Shown here piece by piece: positions 22,027 to 33,099 of a DNA stretch of 64,000 nucleotides. The stretch is from Acanthosepion esculentum (taxonomy: Eukaryota > Mollusca > Cephalopoda > Sepiida > Sepiidae): contig OZ038507.1 in the NCBI GenBank assembly GCA_964036315.1, forward strand, positions 62,500,388-62,564,387. The letters are read 5' to 3'. The position numbers were made by a program, and so were the translations under genes. Below the pieces are notes generated by a model. That model saw nothing but the letters and a program-made list of their open reading frames with translations, made no database searches and was not told the DNA's origin. Within the stretch, counting starts at the first letter, position 1. Each line of letters starts with the position of its first letter.

Positions 22027-22340
22027 TGATTAGATGGGACTCTTAAGCTGTGGATGGCAGCCAGTCTATGACAACAACTTTGTATTCAAAAGTGTGAAGA
22101 AAGCATTGAGAAAAGACTTTTCTATGTGTTATGGTAATTTCCCCATGCACACATGGACTCTCCCAGCTATAAATAGGAGCAGGTACTGCCTTTTGGAGAG
22201 GGAAGTTACCAGCAGTCACCTCTGACAGTCGGACTGAACATTCTTGCTGTAACACTCTTGTTTGTATATAATTGTATTACTGTTTCTGTTAATATATTTA
22301 AATCAATTCCTCTCTTGTGTGTTTATTTCTGGCCCTAACA
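22027..22340 (+). mobile_element. Candidate solo LTR (~314 bp)
   Basis: Ends GGCCCTAACA. The proposed start TGATTAGATGGGACTC partly mirrors the end (TGTTAG expected). Promoter-like AGCTATAAATAGGAGCAGG lies at ~22167, followed by a T-rich segment with AATATATTTAAATC and a TGTTTATTTCTGGCCC end. This is the layout of a U3-TATA-R-U5 LTR. No matching target duplication was found, so the left boundary is uncertain and there is no internal region. Confidence 0.45.
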
Positions 22341-22366
22341 AGGTCACAACACTATGTTTACCATGA

Positions 22367-22612
22367 AGAAGGCAACTGGAAGCCAATCAACTATCTTTCC
22401 CAAGAAGTCATGGTAATTCAAAGATAATAAAGAAAAGGAATCCGTGGAGAGGCATGATCGCCTATGTTCTGAAGGGAGAAAGTCAGCTCTGAATTCAAAA
22501 CCATAGGGAATACAGCAGGAAGCCAATCAACTATCTTTCCCAAGAAATCATGGCAATTCAAAGGTAGTAAAGAAAAAAGCTATGGAGAGCCATGATTGCC
22601 TATGTTCTGAAG
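22367..22612 (-). repeat. 140-bp satellite, inverted ~1.7 units
   Basis: Reverse-oriented copies of the 23690-24700 unit: AAGAAGTCATGGTAATTCAA, GGAGAGGCATGATCGCCTAT, GAAGGGAGAAAGTCAGCTCT and ATTCAAAACCATAGGGAA. With the array downstream it forms an inverted repeat around a ~1.1-kb spacer. Confidence 0.85.
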
Positions 22613-22794
22613 AGAGATTGCATGATGAAAAAAAAAATTCCAAGACCTGCCATATCAGTTAGTCACAAGGGATAAATTTTTAATTCTGTAAATAATGATT
22701 CTAGAAATATGGTTAAATCTGTAAATATTTTTACTCTTTCATTTTGTTTATATTTACAGGCTTTTGTTTTTTAACTTTTTCTTTTTTTCTTTTT

Positions 22795-22960
22795 CATTTT
22801 CTCTCTCCCTCTCGCTCTTTCCTTCTCTCTCTCTCTCCCTCCCTCTCCCCCTCTATTCCCCTCTCCCTCCTTATCTCTCTCTCCTTCTCTCTCTCCCTCC
22901 CTCTCTCTCTCTTTCTCTTTCTATCCCTCTCTCTCCCTCTCCCTCTCTGTCTCGCCTTCT

Positions 22961-23045
<85 letters not shown>
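22795..23045. repeat. (CT)n and CT-rich tract
   Basis: Imperfect CTCTCCCT repeats run into about 35 perfect CT units at 22971-23045. The serine/leucine frames are by-products. Confidence 0.97.
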
Positions 23046-23048
<3 letters not shown>

Positions 23049-23689
23049 TTCCTTTTCTTTATGGCCTTCCTTTCTCTTTACTTCATTACTTTTTCTTTTC
23101 CCTCTTTTTCACCTTCTTTCTTCCAGGTCCCATTTCCTCCTCTGTTTGTTTTACTTTTTCTTCCTATTTATTTTCTTTGGCCATAACGCGAATGTTCTGA
23201 GGAATTAGATTTAAATGGCAACAGGCAAGAAAAGTGACAGATTTAAATATAGAGCTGTTGAATGAGATGTTTTTGAATAAAATGCAATGTAAAAAGAAGG
23301 GACAATAGAAATTAAGAAGAAGAAAAGCTGGATAATAGAAACAGAATTGAATCATAGAAATGGGTGATAAAAAAAACAAAAAATATATGGAAAGTGAAAG
23401 TGAAAGTAGAACAAGAAACAGACAATAAAGGGATAATGAAACAGGAAACTTTGATTGGAGACATAAAGTAAGAGAGGCAAAGACATAAAAAGAAAGGTTA
23501 AAAAATGGATTACTGTATTTTCTTGTGCATAATGTGAGAAATTTTGAATGAAATTTAAAGGCAAAAAACGGGTTGTATTATACACAAGTACATGTTTGTA
23601 GAAATTTTACTTACCTTAATAAACCTTTTATTTGAAATGTCAAGATTGCTAATACATTCAGATAGCATAACAGATGAAACAAAAAATAA
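23046..23689. other. No recognisable feature
   Basis: T-rich then A/G-rich sequence with no gene seen. Confidence 0.45.
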
Positions 23690-24702
23690 ATTTGTGGCAA
23701 TCATGGCTCTCCACGGATTCCTTTTCTTTATTTTCTTTGAATTGCCATGATTTCTTGGGAAAGATAGTAGAGTGGTTTCCTGCTGTATCCCCTATGGTTT
23801 TGAATTCAGAGCTGTCTTTCTCCCTTCAGATCATAGGCGATTATGGCTCTCCACAGATTCCTTTTTCTTTATTATCTAGGAATTTCTATGACTTCTTTTG
23901 AAAGATAGTACAGTGGTTTCCAATTGGCTTCTCTAAAGTTTTGAATTAAGAGATGTCTTTCTCCCTTCAGATCATAGGCGGTTATGGCTCTCCAAAGATT
24001 CCTTTTCTTTATTATCTGGGAATTTCCATGACTTCTTTTGAAAGATAGTACAGTGGTTTCCAATTGGCTTCTCTACGGTTTTGAATTCAGAGCTGTCTTT
24101 CTCCCTTCAGATCATAGGCAATTATGGCTCTCCACAGATTCCTTTTCTTTATTATCTAGGAATTTCCATGACTTCTTTTGAAAGATAGTACAGTGGTTTC
24201 CAATTGGCTTCTCTACGGTTTTGAATTCAGAGCTGTCTTTCTCCCTTCAGATCATAGGCGATTATGGCTCTCCACAGATTCCTTTTTCTTTATTATCTAG
24301 GAATTTCTATGACTTCTTTTGAAAGATAGTACAGTGGTTTCCAATTGGCTTCTCTACGGTTTTGAATTAAGAGATGTCTTTCTCCCTTCAGATCATAGGC
24401 GATCATGGCTCTCCAAAGATTCCTTTTCTTTATTATCTGGGAATTTCCATGACTTCTTTTGAAAGATAGTACGGTGGTTTCCAATTGGCTTCTCTACGGT
24501 TTTGAATTCAGAGCTGTCTTTCTCCCTTCAGATCATAGGCAATTATGGCTCTCCACAGATTCCTTTTCTTTATTATCTAGGAATTTCTATGACTTATTTT
24601 GAAAGACAGTACAGTGGTTTCCAATTGGCTTCTCTATGGTTTTGAATTCAGAGCTGTCTTTCTCCCTTCAGATTATAGGCGATCATGCCTCTCCATGGAT
24701 TC
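23690..24702. repeat. 140-bp satellite, about 7 units
   Basis: The landmark TTTTGAATTCAGAG(C/A)TGTC recurs at about 23801, 23942, 24082, 24222, 24363, 24503 and 24643, a period of 140-141 bp. Each unit also has CATAGGCGATTATGGCTCTCC, the reverse complement of the LINE-B terminal coding stretch. On the minus strand it reads LWRAMIAYDLKGERHL, close to the LINE-B C-terminus WRAMIAYVLKGHGT. The unit therefore seems to have captured a LINE-B 3' end. Sub-variants alternate (GAATTCAGAGC and GAATTAAGAGA), hinting at a dimer or trimer period. Confidence 0.9.
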
Positions 24703-24780
24703 ATTTTTTTTCTTTATTTTTTCATTAATTTTCCCATCTTTTTCTTTCTTTCTTTTCAATAATTCTCCTAGATTTTCTTA

Positions 24781-24819
<39 letters not shown>

Positions 24820-25264
24820 TCAATTGTTTACAAAAGGTATTTGATATATAGGTAATATTTTTTCCTTTGGGAATCAGGGTAAGTGAATGACTTTTGTCTT
24901 CGTCTTATCCACAGGATAAAGTTTATTTATGTTTTGATTTTCTTGTTTTTTTATAAAGTTTTCTCTCTTCATTCTTAATGAAAGACAATATTTTTTTTTT
25001 CATAGTTTATTAAAATATAGAAATATAATAAAGCCATACAGAAAAAGGATGATAGTTTAATTAACACCTTAAAATGTATTACTGGATATGTCTAGTTTGC
25101 ACCTGAAAATAAGTTTTGAAATGGAAACATGCAATGGCTAAACATCCAGTTCCTTTCTATTCTTTAATATCAGGAAATATATGTATGACATTAAGATTTT
25201 AACAGATAATATTGTACAACTTTTTTAAAAAATTACATAGAGATGGTTGTATTCTTCTGTGGGC
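24703..25264. other. AT-rich DNA with a (CTTT)n tract
   Basis: (CTTT)n at ~24778-24821; otherwise AT-rich with nothing recognisable. Confidence 0.6.
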
Positions 25265-25590
25265 TGAGATATAAGTTATTTGATGTTGATACTTTAAATG
25301 TGATTTTTATATTATGAATTAATAATTATAAAACAATCTAAATCCTTTTACTTAAAAAAACAAAAACAATTTAAATGTGTTTTTAAAGAAGAAAGCTCTG
25401 ATTAAAATTCTACCTCAAAGATATGCAATGTAACATTCCATTGTTTTATTCTCTAATCATGTACATTTTTTTTATTTTTACATATAATTTATTTTGGGAC
25501 TTGGATTTTGACATTTAAAAAAAGATTTCCTCTTCTGGAACAGATTGCCAATAAGGTCATATGGAAGCCTGTTACCAGCATAGAGGCTGA
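25265..25590. repeat. Direct duplication, copy 1 (~325 bp)
   Basis: Matches 25917-26247 at an offset of ~653 bp with few differences. Landmarks: TTGATACTTTAAATGTGATT, TCTACCTCAAAGATATGCA and ATTTATTTTGGGACTTGGAT. It ends within hAT-like coding sequence. Confidence 0.85.
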
Positions 25591-25712
25591 ACGTTAATTT
25601 TCTCAGTTAAAATTTACTCAATAAACAACGTGAAAGTCTTACCCCTGAGAACACAAAGCAACTCGTAATGTTGTATTACAATGAAGATTTAGAGAAGAGA
25701 TTTGAAGGTTAA
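25514..25712 (+). pseudogene. hAT-family transposase C-terminal relic
   Basis: Across two frames it reads KKRFPLLEQIANKVIWKPVT then SIEAER, a stop, FSQLKFTQ, a break, and RESLTPENTKQLVMLYYNED then LEKRFEG and a stop at 25710-25712. This follows the hAT dimerisation domain pattern (P.L..IA......P.TS..ER.FS.LK ... RL..L). Two stops and one or more frameshifts inactivate it. A second copy of the first part (MTFKKRFPLLEQIANK) is at 26170-26250, where the sequence then diverges. The catalytic DDE region was not seen nearby. Confidence 0.65.
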
Positions 25713-25916
25713 ATATTTCCCAAATTAAGAAATCAGCAATTTTAAATTTGAGCAGTATTTCAACTTGAGATAAGTTGTTTTATTCAAAATTTGAAATAAT
25801 ATGTCTAATTTGTTTTCGGATATTTTGTTACAAAGATCCAGTTATTATGGTTTAATTACTGTTTTGTAAAATTTTAGTCAAAATGCTTGACTTTATACAG
25901 ATATTTATTATTGAGA

Positions 25917-26247
25917 TTCAAGTTATTTGTGGTTGATACTTTAAATGTGATTTTTATATTGTGAATCAATAATTATAACTCAATCTAAATACTTTTACTT
26001 AAAAAAGAAAAAACAATTTGAATGTGTTTTGAACATGTTCTTAAAGAAAGAAGCTCTGATTAAAAGTTCTACCTCAAAGATATGCACTGTAATATTCCAT
26101 TGTTTTATTGTCTAATCATGTTACATTTTTTAAATTTTTTTACATATAATTTATTTTGGGACTTGGATTTTGACATTTAAAAAAAGATTTCCTCTTCTGG
26201 AACAGATTGCCAATAAGGTCATATGGAAGCCTGTTACCAGCATAGAT
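25917..26247. repeat. Direct duplication, copy 2 (~330 bp)
   Basis: Second copy of 25265-25590, ending at CTGTTACCAGCATAGA, after which the hAT similarity is lost. The pair may be a segmental duplication around the hAT fragment. Confidence 0.85.
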
Positions 26248-26579
26248 AACAGGCATCTGAAAATAACCCAGAAAAATTGTTTTCCCAAAAAACTTTTCCC
26301 TACTTTTTATGAATGGACCAGTGTACTATTTCTTCTGACAGTTTATATTCTTTTGAGTCCTGTGTATGATGATAAACTACGTCTGACACCATTTTCCGAC
26401 ATAATGTATTGCAAATTTCTCATAAAATATTTTTAAAATGGAAAAAAAGAAATTTTCCAATGGTAATAATGAAAAAAAAAATGGAATTTACCAAAAGTGG
26501 AAACAGAATCAAGGAAAATTTGAAACAGAAAATCAGGGGCCATAGTGGCTTCCCAACATTCCCTGTCCTTTCTTCATTA
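26248..26579. other. No recognisable feature
   Basis: AT-rich DNA. A segment around 26270-26345 (CCAGAAAAATTGTTTTCCCA, TTCTTCTGACAGTTTATATT) recurs inverted at ~27732-27815, so it is part of a short dispersed repeat. Confidence 0.5.
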
Positions 26580-26900
26580 ATTTTGTCTTTATGTGATCTC
26601 TCCTAAACCCTGTTCTGACATTGTATTTACTCAAGTAGGCTATGCATTTGTTTTTCTCTGTTTCTCTTGCCTTCAATCTTGCTTATGAGTATCAGATTTT
26701 CCGGGCAATCTTTCCACATTATGTTGCCTCAAAATTTCAACTGTCTCTTCCTGATGTTAAGTATAAGTTTACTTTTCGTTTCTGTTTTTTTTCTAAAACT
26801 TTGTTGTTGCTCACATGTTTGGTTCATGGTATCCTCAGCATCCTTCTGTAGAATCCACATTTCTGCTGCCTCAAGTATACTGAAAGAAATAATTTATTCC
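26580..26900 (-). pseudogene. LINE-B C-terminal relic, copy 3 (diverged)
   Basis: Aligns with the plus-strand sequence of the LINE-B copies near 6.1-6.9 kb: TATGAGTATCAGATTTTCC, TTCCTGATGTTAAGTATAAG, TTGTTGCTCACATG, GGTTCATGGTATCCTCAGCA and TCCTTCTGTAGAATCCA. It is more diverged, and no frame stays open on the minus strand. Confidence 0.75.
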
Positions 26901-26999
26901 CTGCTTTTAACTTAAGAACCAGGAGTTGTATTATACTCAAGTTGCATTATATGCAAGAACATGCAGTAAAAGAGAAAGAATAAAAAAAATGAAAAGGAA

Positions 27000-27725
27000 A
27001 ATGGTTTGATTGACTGATTTGTTTAACGGCATATCAACATCTTTATGAGTCATTTAATGCCGAAATTTAATTTCCACAGGAGCTTTGAAGTAATAAAAAT
27101 ATGACACACGTTATTTTGCTTTCACATTTAAATACATGGTAGATGTTACTTATCTTTTGTACATATGCATGTTTGTGTGAACGTATATACAAGAGGCAGT
27201 GATATGTCATTTTTACTGTAGATGAAATGGTGAAATTTTTATTTTGGAATACAGTTTGATTTCTTCAAGAATTTGTTAGATATTATTTGGATTAATGTAA
27301 TGAAAGAATTCTTTCATGTTGGTTGATTTTGTTTGGCAGCATATCGACCTCCATGGGTCATTTAATGCCGAAATCTAAATATTTTAAATGCAATTGCCTG
27401 CCTTCAACTAAAGATAAATTGTATTTCTGGTCATTTTACTATAAATATGTATTGTTGGTCTTTTTTCATATAAAAATGTATTGCTGGTATTTTTACTATA
27501 AAAATATATTTTTATACTTTCTTAGTGTTTTTTTTTTGTTTTTTTTGTTTGGGAGTTCACTATTTGCCCATAGCTGGGATCCTAACAGATGCTACCACCC
27601 CAGGTCAGGGTGCACCTGGGAACAACAGCAATTAAGATATAGTTCCATGCTCTACAAAACCTCCGGTCTTCCAATCAGAGGCCTGGCTGCCAGATATAGT
27701 TTATCATCATACCCAGGACTCAAAA
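27000..27725 (+). repeat. Dispersed repeat R1, most complete plus copy
   Basis: Module order: a GATTTGTTTAACGGCATATC head (27010-27065), a ~245-bp module (27066-27310), a second head TTTTGTTTGGCAGCATATCG (27325-27380), a few 28-bp units (TTTTACTATAAAAATGTATT then GCTGGT) at 27430-27510, and the core from 27545 (GTTCACTATTTGCCCATAGC) to ~27725 (ATACCCAGGACTC). The copy at 36300-37240 has the same modules in the same order on the minus strand. Confidence 0.7.
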
Positions 27726-27834
27726 GAATATAAACTGTCAGAAGAAATAGTACATTGGTCCATTCATAAAAAGTAGGGAAAAGGTTTTTGGAAAAACAAT
27801 TTTTGTGGGTTATTATTCATTAGATCTTCCTCAA

Positions 27835-27961
27835 GGGGCACTTCAATGGGTAAGCTTGTCTCACTACATCAATTACGACTGAATAGTGAGTTTGATCTTC
27901 ACTGGGTGCTCCCCATTTTTTGGTCTTGTGCCACATCTAAGGTACACTTAGAAAAACACCT
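27835..27961 (+). mobile_element. tRNA-derived SINE with perfect 15-bp target duplication
   Basis: Starts GGGGCACTTCAATGGGTAAG and has a B-box-like GAGTTTGATCTTC, then GGTCTTGTGCCACATCTAAG. It is the same family as the SINE at 6987-7127. A perfect 15-bp duplication TTAGATCTTCCTCAA lies at 27820-27834 and 27962-27976. Confidence 0.88.
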
Positions 27962-27976
27962 TTAGATCTTCCTCAA

Positions 27977-28249
27977 CAGGAAACGTTTGTCTGGATCGAA
28001 AAAATATTGATTCTTAATTTTTCAGAAGTGGGGGATCTGTTCATGATAATGAAATTGAACCCTGACCTTTTACTTTTTGAAATTGAACCTTCACATTTTA
28101 GCTTTAAAATTAAATCCTGACTTTTTAGATTTAGAGTGTGTTGTGGCCTAAGAAACGTCTAGAGAATGCTATTCTATGCAAATTATTTGCTGGAATAATG
28201 TTTCCCTATTTTTCATGAGTGAACCTATCTGTTTAAGTAGTGCCAAGAA
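27977..28249. other. No recognisable feature
   Basis: AT-rich DNA with a loose repeat of GAAATTGAACC(T/C)T and CTGACTTTTTAG phrases at 28050-28140. Confidence 0.4.
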
Positions 28250-28690
28250 ACTGAAAGAAAATGAAGAAAAAACAAGAACAAATGTAAATTGAAAGAAAAC
28301 TGAATAATGAAATGAGACAAAAACACAAAAAAAAGAGAGAAAGGAGGAAAAAAGTAAAAGAGAAAATGAAAGTAGAAATTAAAATAAAAAAGAAAAGATA
28401 AAAGAGAAAAAATTCAGAGAAAAAGTAAAAGAGAAAGTGAAAATAAAAAATTAAAATAAAAATATAAAAGAGAAAAAAGTAAAATCGAAAAAAATTAAGA
28501 AAAAAGTAAAAGAGAAAGTGAAAATAAAAAATTAAAATAAAAATGTAAAAGAGAAAAAATTAAGAAGGTAAGTAAAAGTGAAAGTAAAAAATAAAAATAA
28601 AAATGTAAAAGTGAAAAGAGTAAAAGAAAGAAATTATGAGAAAAATTAAAAGAGAAAGTGAAAGTAAAAAATAACATGGATGCAAGTTTA
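28250..28690. repeat. Purine-rich GAAAAA/GTAAAAG minisatellite
   Basis: Repeated AAAAGAGAAAGTGAAAATAA and AAATTAAAATAAAAATGTAA blocks with a loose ~50-60 bp period. Confidence 0.85.
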
Positions 28691-29039
28691 GACAAATAGT
28701 TAAAAATATTCTTAAGTTGTCAAAATCTTTTAGATGAAGCTTTTCATTATTTATTTTAGACTAGTTTATCTTTCATGTTATTATTGTTGCTTTTTCATTA
28801 GACTTTTTAAAAAATTACATTGCTTTATATTCTTCAACAAGTAACCAAAGAATTTGAACCAGAAATAAAGAAATAGCGTCGAATAAGATTTTTAGGATCT
28901 TCTTGAATATGAATGACACCTTTACGAACCAGCAATATGACAAGTTTAGCATTGTTGACAGTTGGTTTCCATGGACAGATTTGTTAGATGCTGTGCATAT
29001 TTGATGGGCTGCCAGGAAGACAAATTTCTTTCTTTCTTT
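28691..29039. other. No recognisable feature
   Basis: AT-rich DNA. A 77-codon minus frame (28815-29048) shows no family resemblance that I know. Confidence 0.4.
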
Positions 29040-29581
29040 TAAACTCATGTTTTTTTACTAAACTATTTTTTCATTCTTTGTTCCTATTACATTTCTTTTT
29101 ATTCTCTTAACTAATTTTTCTTTTATATTTTCTAGTCTTTCTTTCTTTCTTTTAGCTTATTTTTCTTTAGTTGTTCATTAATCTTTCTCTTTTATTTTTT
29201 ATATATTTATACACTTAATTCTCTTTTCATTTACAAATTGTTGTTTTTGATTGTTTGTTTGTTTGTTTCTTTCTTTCTTTTATCCATTTCATTATTTAGT
29301 TCATCCTCTTGTTTCATTGATTCTCCTCTTTCTTTCTTTCTTTCTTTCTTTTTTGCTTGCTTTCTTTTTTTCTTTCTTTTATCCATTTCATTATTTAAGC
29401 CATCCTCTTATTTCAATGATTCTCTTCTTACTTACTTTCTTTCTTTCTTTCTTGCTTTCTTTCTTTTTTCTTTCTTTTATCCATTTCATTATTTATCCAT
29501 CTTTATGTCTTTTCTCTTTCTTTCTTTTTATTAATTTTCCCATCTTTTTCTTTCGTTCTTTTCATTAATGCTCCTATCACG

Positions 29582-29616
<35 letters not shown>

Positions 29617-29721
29617 TTATTCATTTCATATTTAATCATCTTCTTGTCTCATTTTTTCTTTCTTTTTTCATTAATTCTCCCATCTTTTTCTTTCTTTTTT
29701 TTCAATAATTCTCTTAGATTT

Positions 29722-29761
<40 letters not shown>

Positions 29762-29922
29762 TCCCCGTCTTCTTGTCTTGTCTTTTTTCTTTCTTTCTTT
29801 TCATTTCTTTTCCCATCTTTTTCTTTCTTTCTTTTTATTAACGCTCCTATCATCTCTTCCTTTTTTTCTTTTATCCACTTCATGACTTAGTCATCTTCTT
29901 GCCTCAACTTTTTTTCATTTAC

Positions 29923-29970
<48 letters not shown>

Positions 29971-30200
29971 ATTTTTCATTTAATTCTAACATGTTCCATT
30001 TTTATTTGTTTCTTTCTTTTCATTTATTTTCCCATCTTTTCTTTCTTTCTTTCTTTCTTTCTTTCTTTTTTTTTCTTTCTTTCTTTCTTTCTTTCTTATT
30101 TTTCATTTAATTCTAACATCTTCCATTTTTATTTGTTTCTTTCTTTTCATTTATTTTCCCATCTTTTCTTTCTTTCTTTCTTTCTTTCTTTTTGTCATGT
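29040..30200. repeat. (CTTT)n-based compound satellite
   Basis: Tracts of (CTTT)n alternate with a spacer TTATCCATTTCATTATTTA or TTTTCATTTATTTTCCCATC at ~100-130 bp intervals. The phenylalanine-rich frames are by-products. Confidence 0.95.
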
Positions 30201-30289
30201 TACCCAAGAGAAATAATTTTACTACAACAATAGAAGTCATTTTCTGTCTATTCTCTTACAATCTCAAAACAAAAAGGCTCACAAATATA

Positions 30290-30290
<1 letters not shown>

Positions 30291-30328
<38 letters not shown>
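30291..30328. repeat. (TG)n microsatellite
   Basis: About 18 GT units at 30292-30328. Confidence 0.98.
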
Positions 30329-30331
<3 letters not shown>

Positions 30332-30469
30332 ACGCTGACACCTTTGGTGAGATAATGTTTTAGCTTAAATGTGATTGAAAGATTGTCAGTGTTCACATTT
30401 CCTGGAGGAGGTGTGTCAATAACATCCAATGAAATTAGATGTTCTTGTTATCATTCAGTTTTACTTTTA

Positions 30470-31080
30470 AAGAAGAAATTAAGAAATGAGCTTAGAAAAA
30501 AGAAATGAAGGAAGAAAAAGTAAGAAAGAATGAAATAAATAAATAAATAAAGAATGAAAGGAAAAAGAAAAAAGAAGAAACAATAAAGGATAGACTAAAG
30601 AAAAGGATGGAAAAAGAATGAAAACAGAAAGGAAAAAAGGGAGGAGAAAGAATAGGAAGAATGGGAAATGAATTAGAGCAAAAGAGAAAAGAAGAGAAAG
30701 AAAGAAAGGAAGAAAAAAAGGAAGGAAATACAATAGAAAAGAGGAAAGAAAAAGATCAATGTAAATAAAAAAGAAAGACAAAAAGAAGGGAAAAGAAAGA
30801 TATTAAGAAGGATGGAATGAACAACGGAAACAGAGAAGTTGAAGAAAAAACAAAATTGAGAAAGAGAAATGTAAGAAGAAAGGAAGGAAAAAGTGAGAAG
30901 TAAAGAGGAAAGAAAAAAGAGAAAGAAAAGAAAGAAAAAGAATGAAATAAAAATGATGACCTGGGTGAAATTAAAATAGGGATGAAAGGAAGAAAAATTG
31001 AAAGAAATAGAAAAGAATAAAGAAGGAATAATGGTTGGGAAAAAAAATGAAAGAAAATTCAGAGAATAAAAAATATCAGA
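30470..31080. repeat. Purine-rich (GAAA)n-like degenerate tract
   Basis: AAAGAAAG, GGAAGAAA and AATAAATAAATA motifs throughout with no clean period. It is the strand complement of the CTTT style seen upstream. Confidence 0.85.
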
Positions 31081-31318
31081 AATTTCCTAAAATGACTTTA
31101 TAGCAAAAATGGTGGCAAAAAAGTGAACACACTTATTACTCAGGTTAACTTGACCTTTATGAAGTAAATTGTAAAGAAAAGTCTTATTGCAATAAGAAAA
31201 TATTTTAAAATATTTAGTAAAAAAATTTTAGATGGCACTGTGACAATGGAGTTGGGAAGAAAAATTTTGAGAATTTACACTGGAGCTTTTAAGTAAGAAA
31301 GAAAAAGAAGTGAAACAG

Positions 31319-31555
31319 AGGCAAGATTTCCACTGATGTATTATTAAATGTATCTTGTAGCAGTGTCTATGACACATGGACCAGATATCGTAAGAGGCAA
31401 GATTTCCACTGATGTATTATTAGTTGTGGCTTGGAGAATCATCTATGACACATGGACCAGACATCACAACAGGCAAGATTTGTGCTGATGTATTATTAGA
31501 TGTCTTGAATCATTGTCTATGGCACATGGACCAGACATCACAAGAGGCATTCATC
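31319..31555. repeat. 76-bp tandem repeat, three units
   Basis: GAGGCAAGATTTCCACTGAT, TGTATTATTA and GACACATGGACCAGACATC recur at about 31319, 31394 and 31470. Confidence 0.93.
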
Positions 31556-31665
31556 TGAGTTGTATTTCTTGCATATATTTGCATTTTTTATGGTGGCATT
31601 TTACAAGATATTCATTTTTAGTTTTTGATTTCTAAGTAACGCTATAAAAATTTATTTGTGTTTTC

Positions 31666-31671
<6 letters not shown>

Positions 31672-31720
<49 letters not shown>
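31672..31720. repeat. (TA)n microsatellite
   Basis: About 24 TA units, ending at the left end of the mariner MITE. Confidence 0.98.
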
Positions 31721-31721
<1 letters not shown>

Positions 31722-31725
31722 AATA

Positions 31726-32144
31726 ACTGGTGTAAGAGCAAAATTGTCCATATAGTATAATAGCAAAATTGGCCAATTGCGAGATTAAGCTTTGAACCGT
31801 TGTATCTTAGAAATGATTACAGATATCTTACTGAAATTATACGACATTTTTATAACACTTTTGGAATCAACTTTGAACAAAAAGAATGTATTTAGCTTTA
31901 TTTGGGAAGACAGTGGGTCTGATACAAAACAATTTTAACCTGTTCTCTTTCTAGCTGATTAACTCAAAGACTTTTTCAGTGAATCTTATCAAAAATGGTG
32001 TTAAGATTGCTAAATGTCTTATCTGAAAACCTGCAAAAGAGGAAACTCAATTAGTTTAGTGTTTTTTTTAGATATTAAACATTTTGTGGGATGGATAATT
32101 ATGCTGTTACATGATTTTGACAATTTTGCTGTTACACTACCCTG
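31726..32144. mobile_element. Mariner-derived MITE (419 bp)
   Basis: Left end ACTGGTGTAAGAGCAAAATT; right end GACAATTTTGCTGTTACACT, then ACCCTG. The ends are inverted and flanked by TA (31724-31725 and 32145-32146), the Tc1/mariner target duplication. The interior matches both terminal regions of the larger element at 60916-62255 (TTGTATCTTAGAAATGATTA, GGTGTTAAGATTGCTAAATG, TCTTATCTGAAAACCTG) but lacks the transposase, so it is an internally deleted relative. Confidence 0.82.
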
Positions 32145-32152
32145 TACATATA

Positions 32153-32156
<4 letters not shown>

Positions 32157-32189
<33 letters not shown>

Positions 32190-32272
32190 TTATATACATA
32201 TATATATTTATATTTATTTATATACATATATATATATATATTTATTTATATACATATATATATATATATTTT
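32157..32272. repeat. (TA)n / TATTTATATACA compound microsatellite
   Basis: TA tracts interrupted by ATTTATTTATATACATA repeats at ~45-bp spacing. Confidence 0.96.
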
Positions 32273-32850
32273 CTTTTGAATTTTCTCATATTTTCTTTTG
32301 AATTTTCTCATATTTTCTAATGAGACTTTTTATTTGAAAATGATATTGAAATAAATATTGCCCGTACGATAACCTAGTACTTTCGAACATCATTGTTCAT
32401 CTTCAGGGTCAAAATATTTAGTCAAAATTTTTTAAAAACATTTGCCAATTGTCTTGTAGTGGAATCATGTTGCTACATTTTTTACAAACTAAATAAACAT
32501 TAAAATCCTTTTAATTTTAAAAGACGCGATGATGTTATCACATGCATGGCGAAGATTTTTAATCATGTGATGGCATGAAAAAGATTTTTATTATACAAGC
32601 CAAAAGATCGAAGAATACGTTATAAAATTTTAATATATTATAAACATTATAGGATGTTTCTGGAAACATCCTACAATGTTTATAAGATATTTAAATTTTT
32701 AAAAAAAATTTTGACTAAAAATTTTGACCCTGAAGATGAACAATGATGTTCGAAAGTACTAGGTTATCGTACGGACAATATTTATTTTGATATCATTTTC
32801 AAATAAAAAGTCTCATTAGAAAATATGAGAAAATTCAAAAGAAAATATGC
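32273..32850. mobile_element. Foldback element with ~170-bp inverted arms
   Basis: The left arm (32273-32450) and right arm (32690-32850) are inverted copies. Left TTCTCATATTTTCTAATGAG pairs with right CTCATTAGAAAATATGAGAA. Left TTTCGAACATCATTGTTCAT pairs with right ATGAACAATGATGTTCGAAA. A nested hairpin lies at 32638-32690 (GGATGTTTCTGGAAACATCC in its centre). Each arm carries a hammerhead-like core pointing towards the outer end: CTGAAGA, a GAACA/TGTTC stem, GAAA, then a GTAC/GTAC stem. No coding capacity was seen. Confidence 0.75.
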
Positions 32851-32899
32851 AGGACGATGTTGTCTTTAACATTCAACACAACATGTTTAAAAGAAAAGT

Positions 32900-33099
32900 T
32901 GCTGCCAAATTACACACACATGGCATTTGTTTACATTTGTAAAAACCATACGCTAGATTCAGTTGTGTAACTCTACCGAGTGAAGATAGCTCTGGCTGGC
33001 ACCAAATTATTTGTGTTTCAATCCTGGCTTGAGGCATTCGGAAGTCTAGTCGCACTGAGGAGCTGTGATACAGTGAAACAGTACTGTCTGTGAATGACA

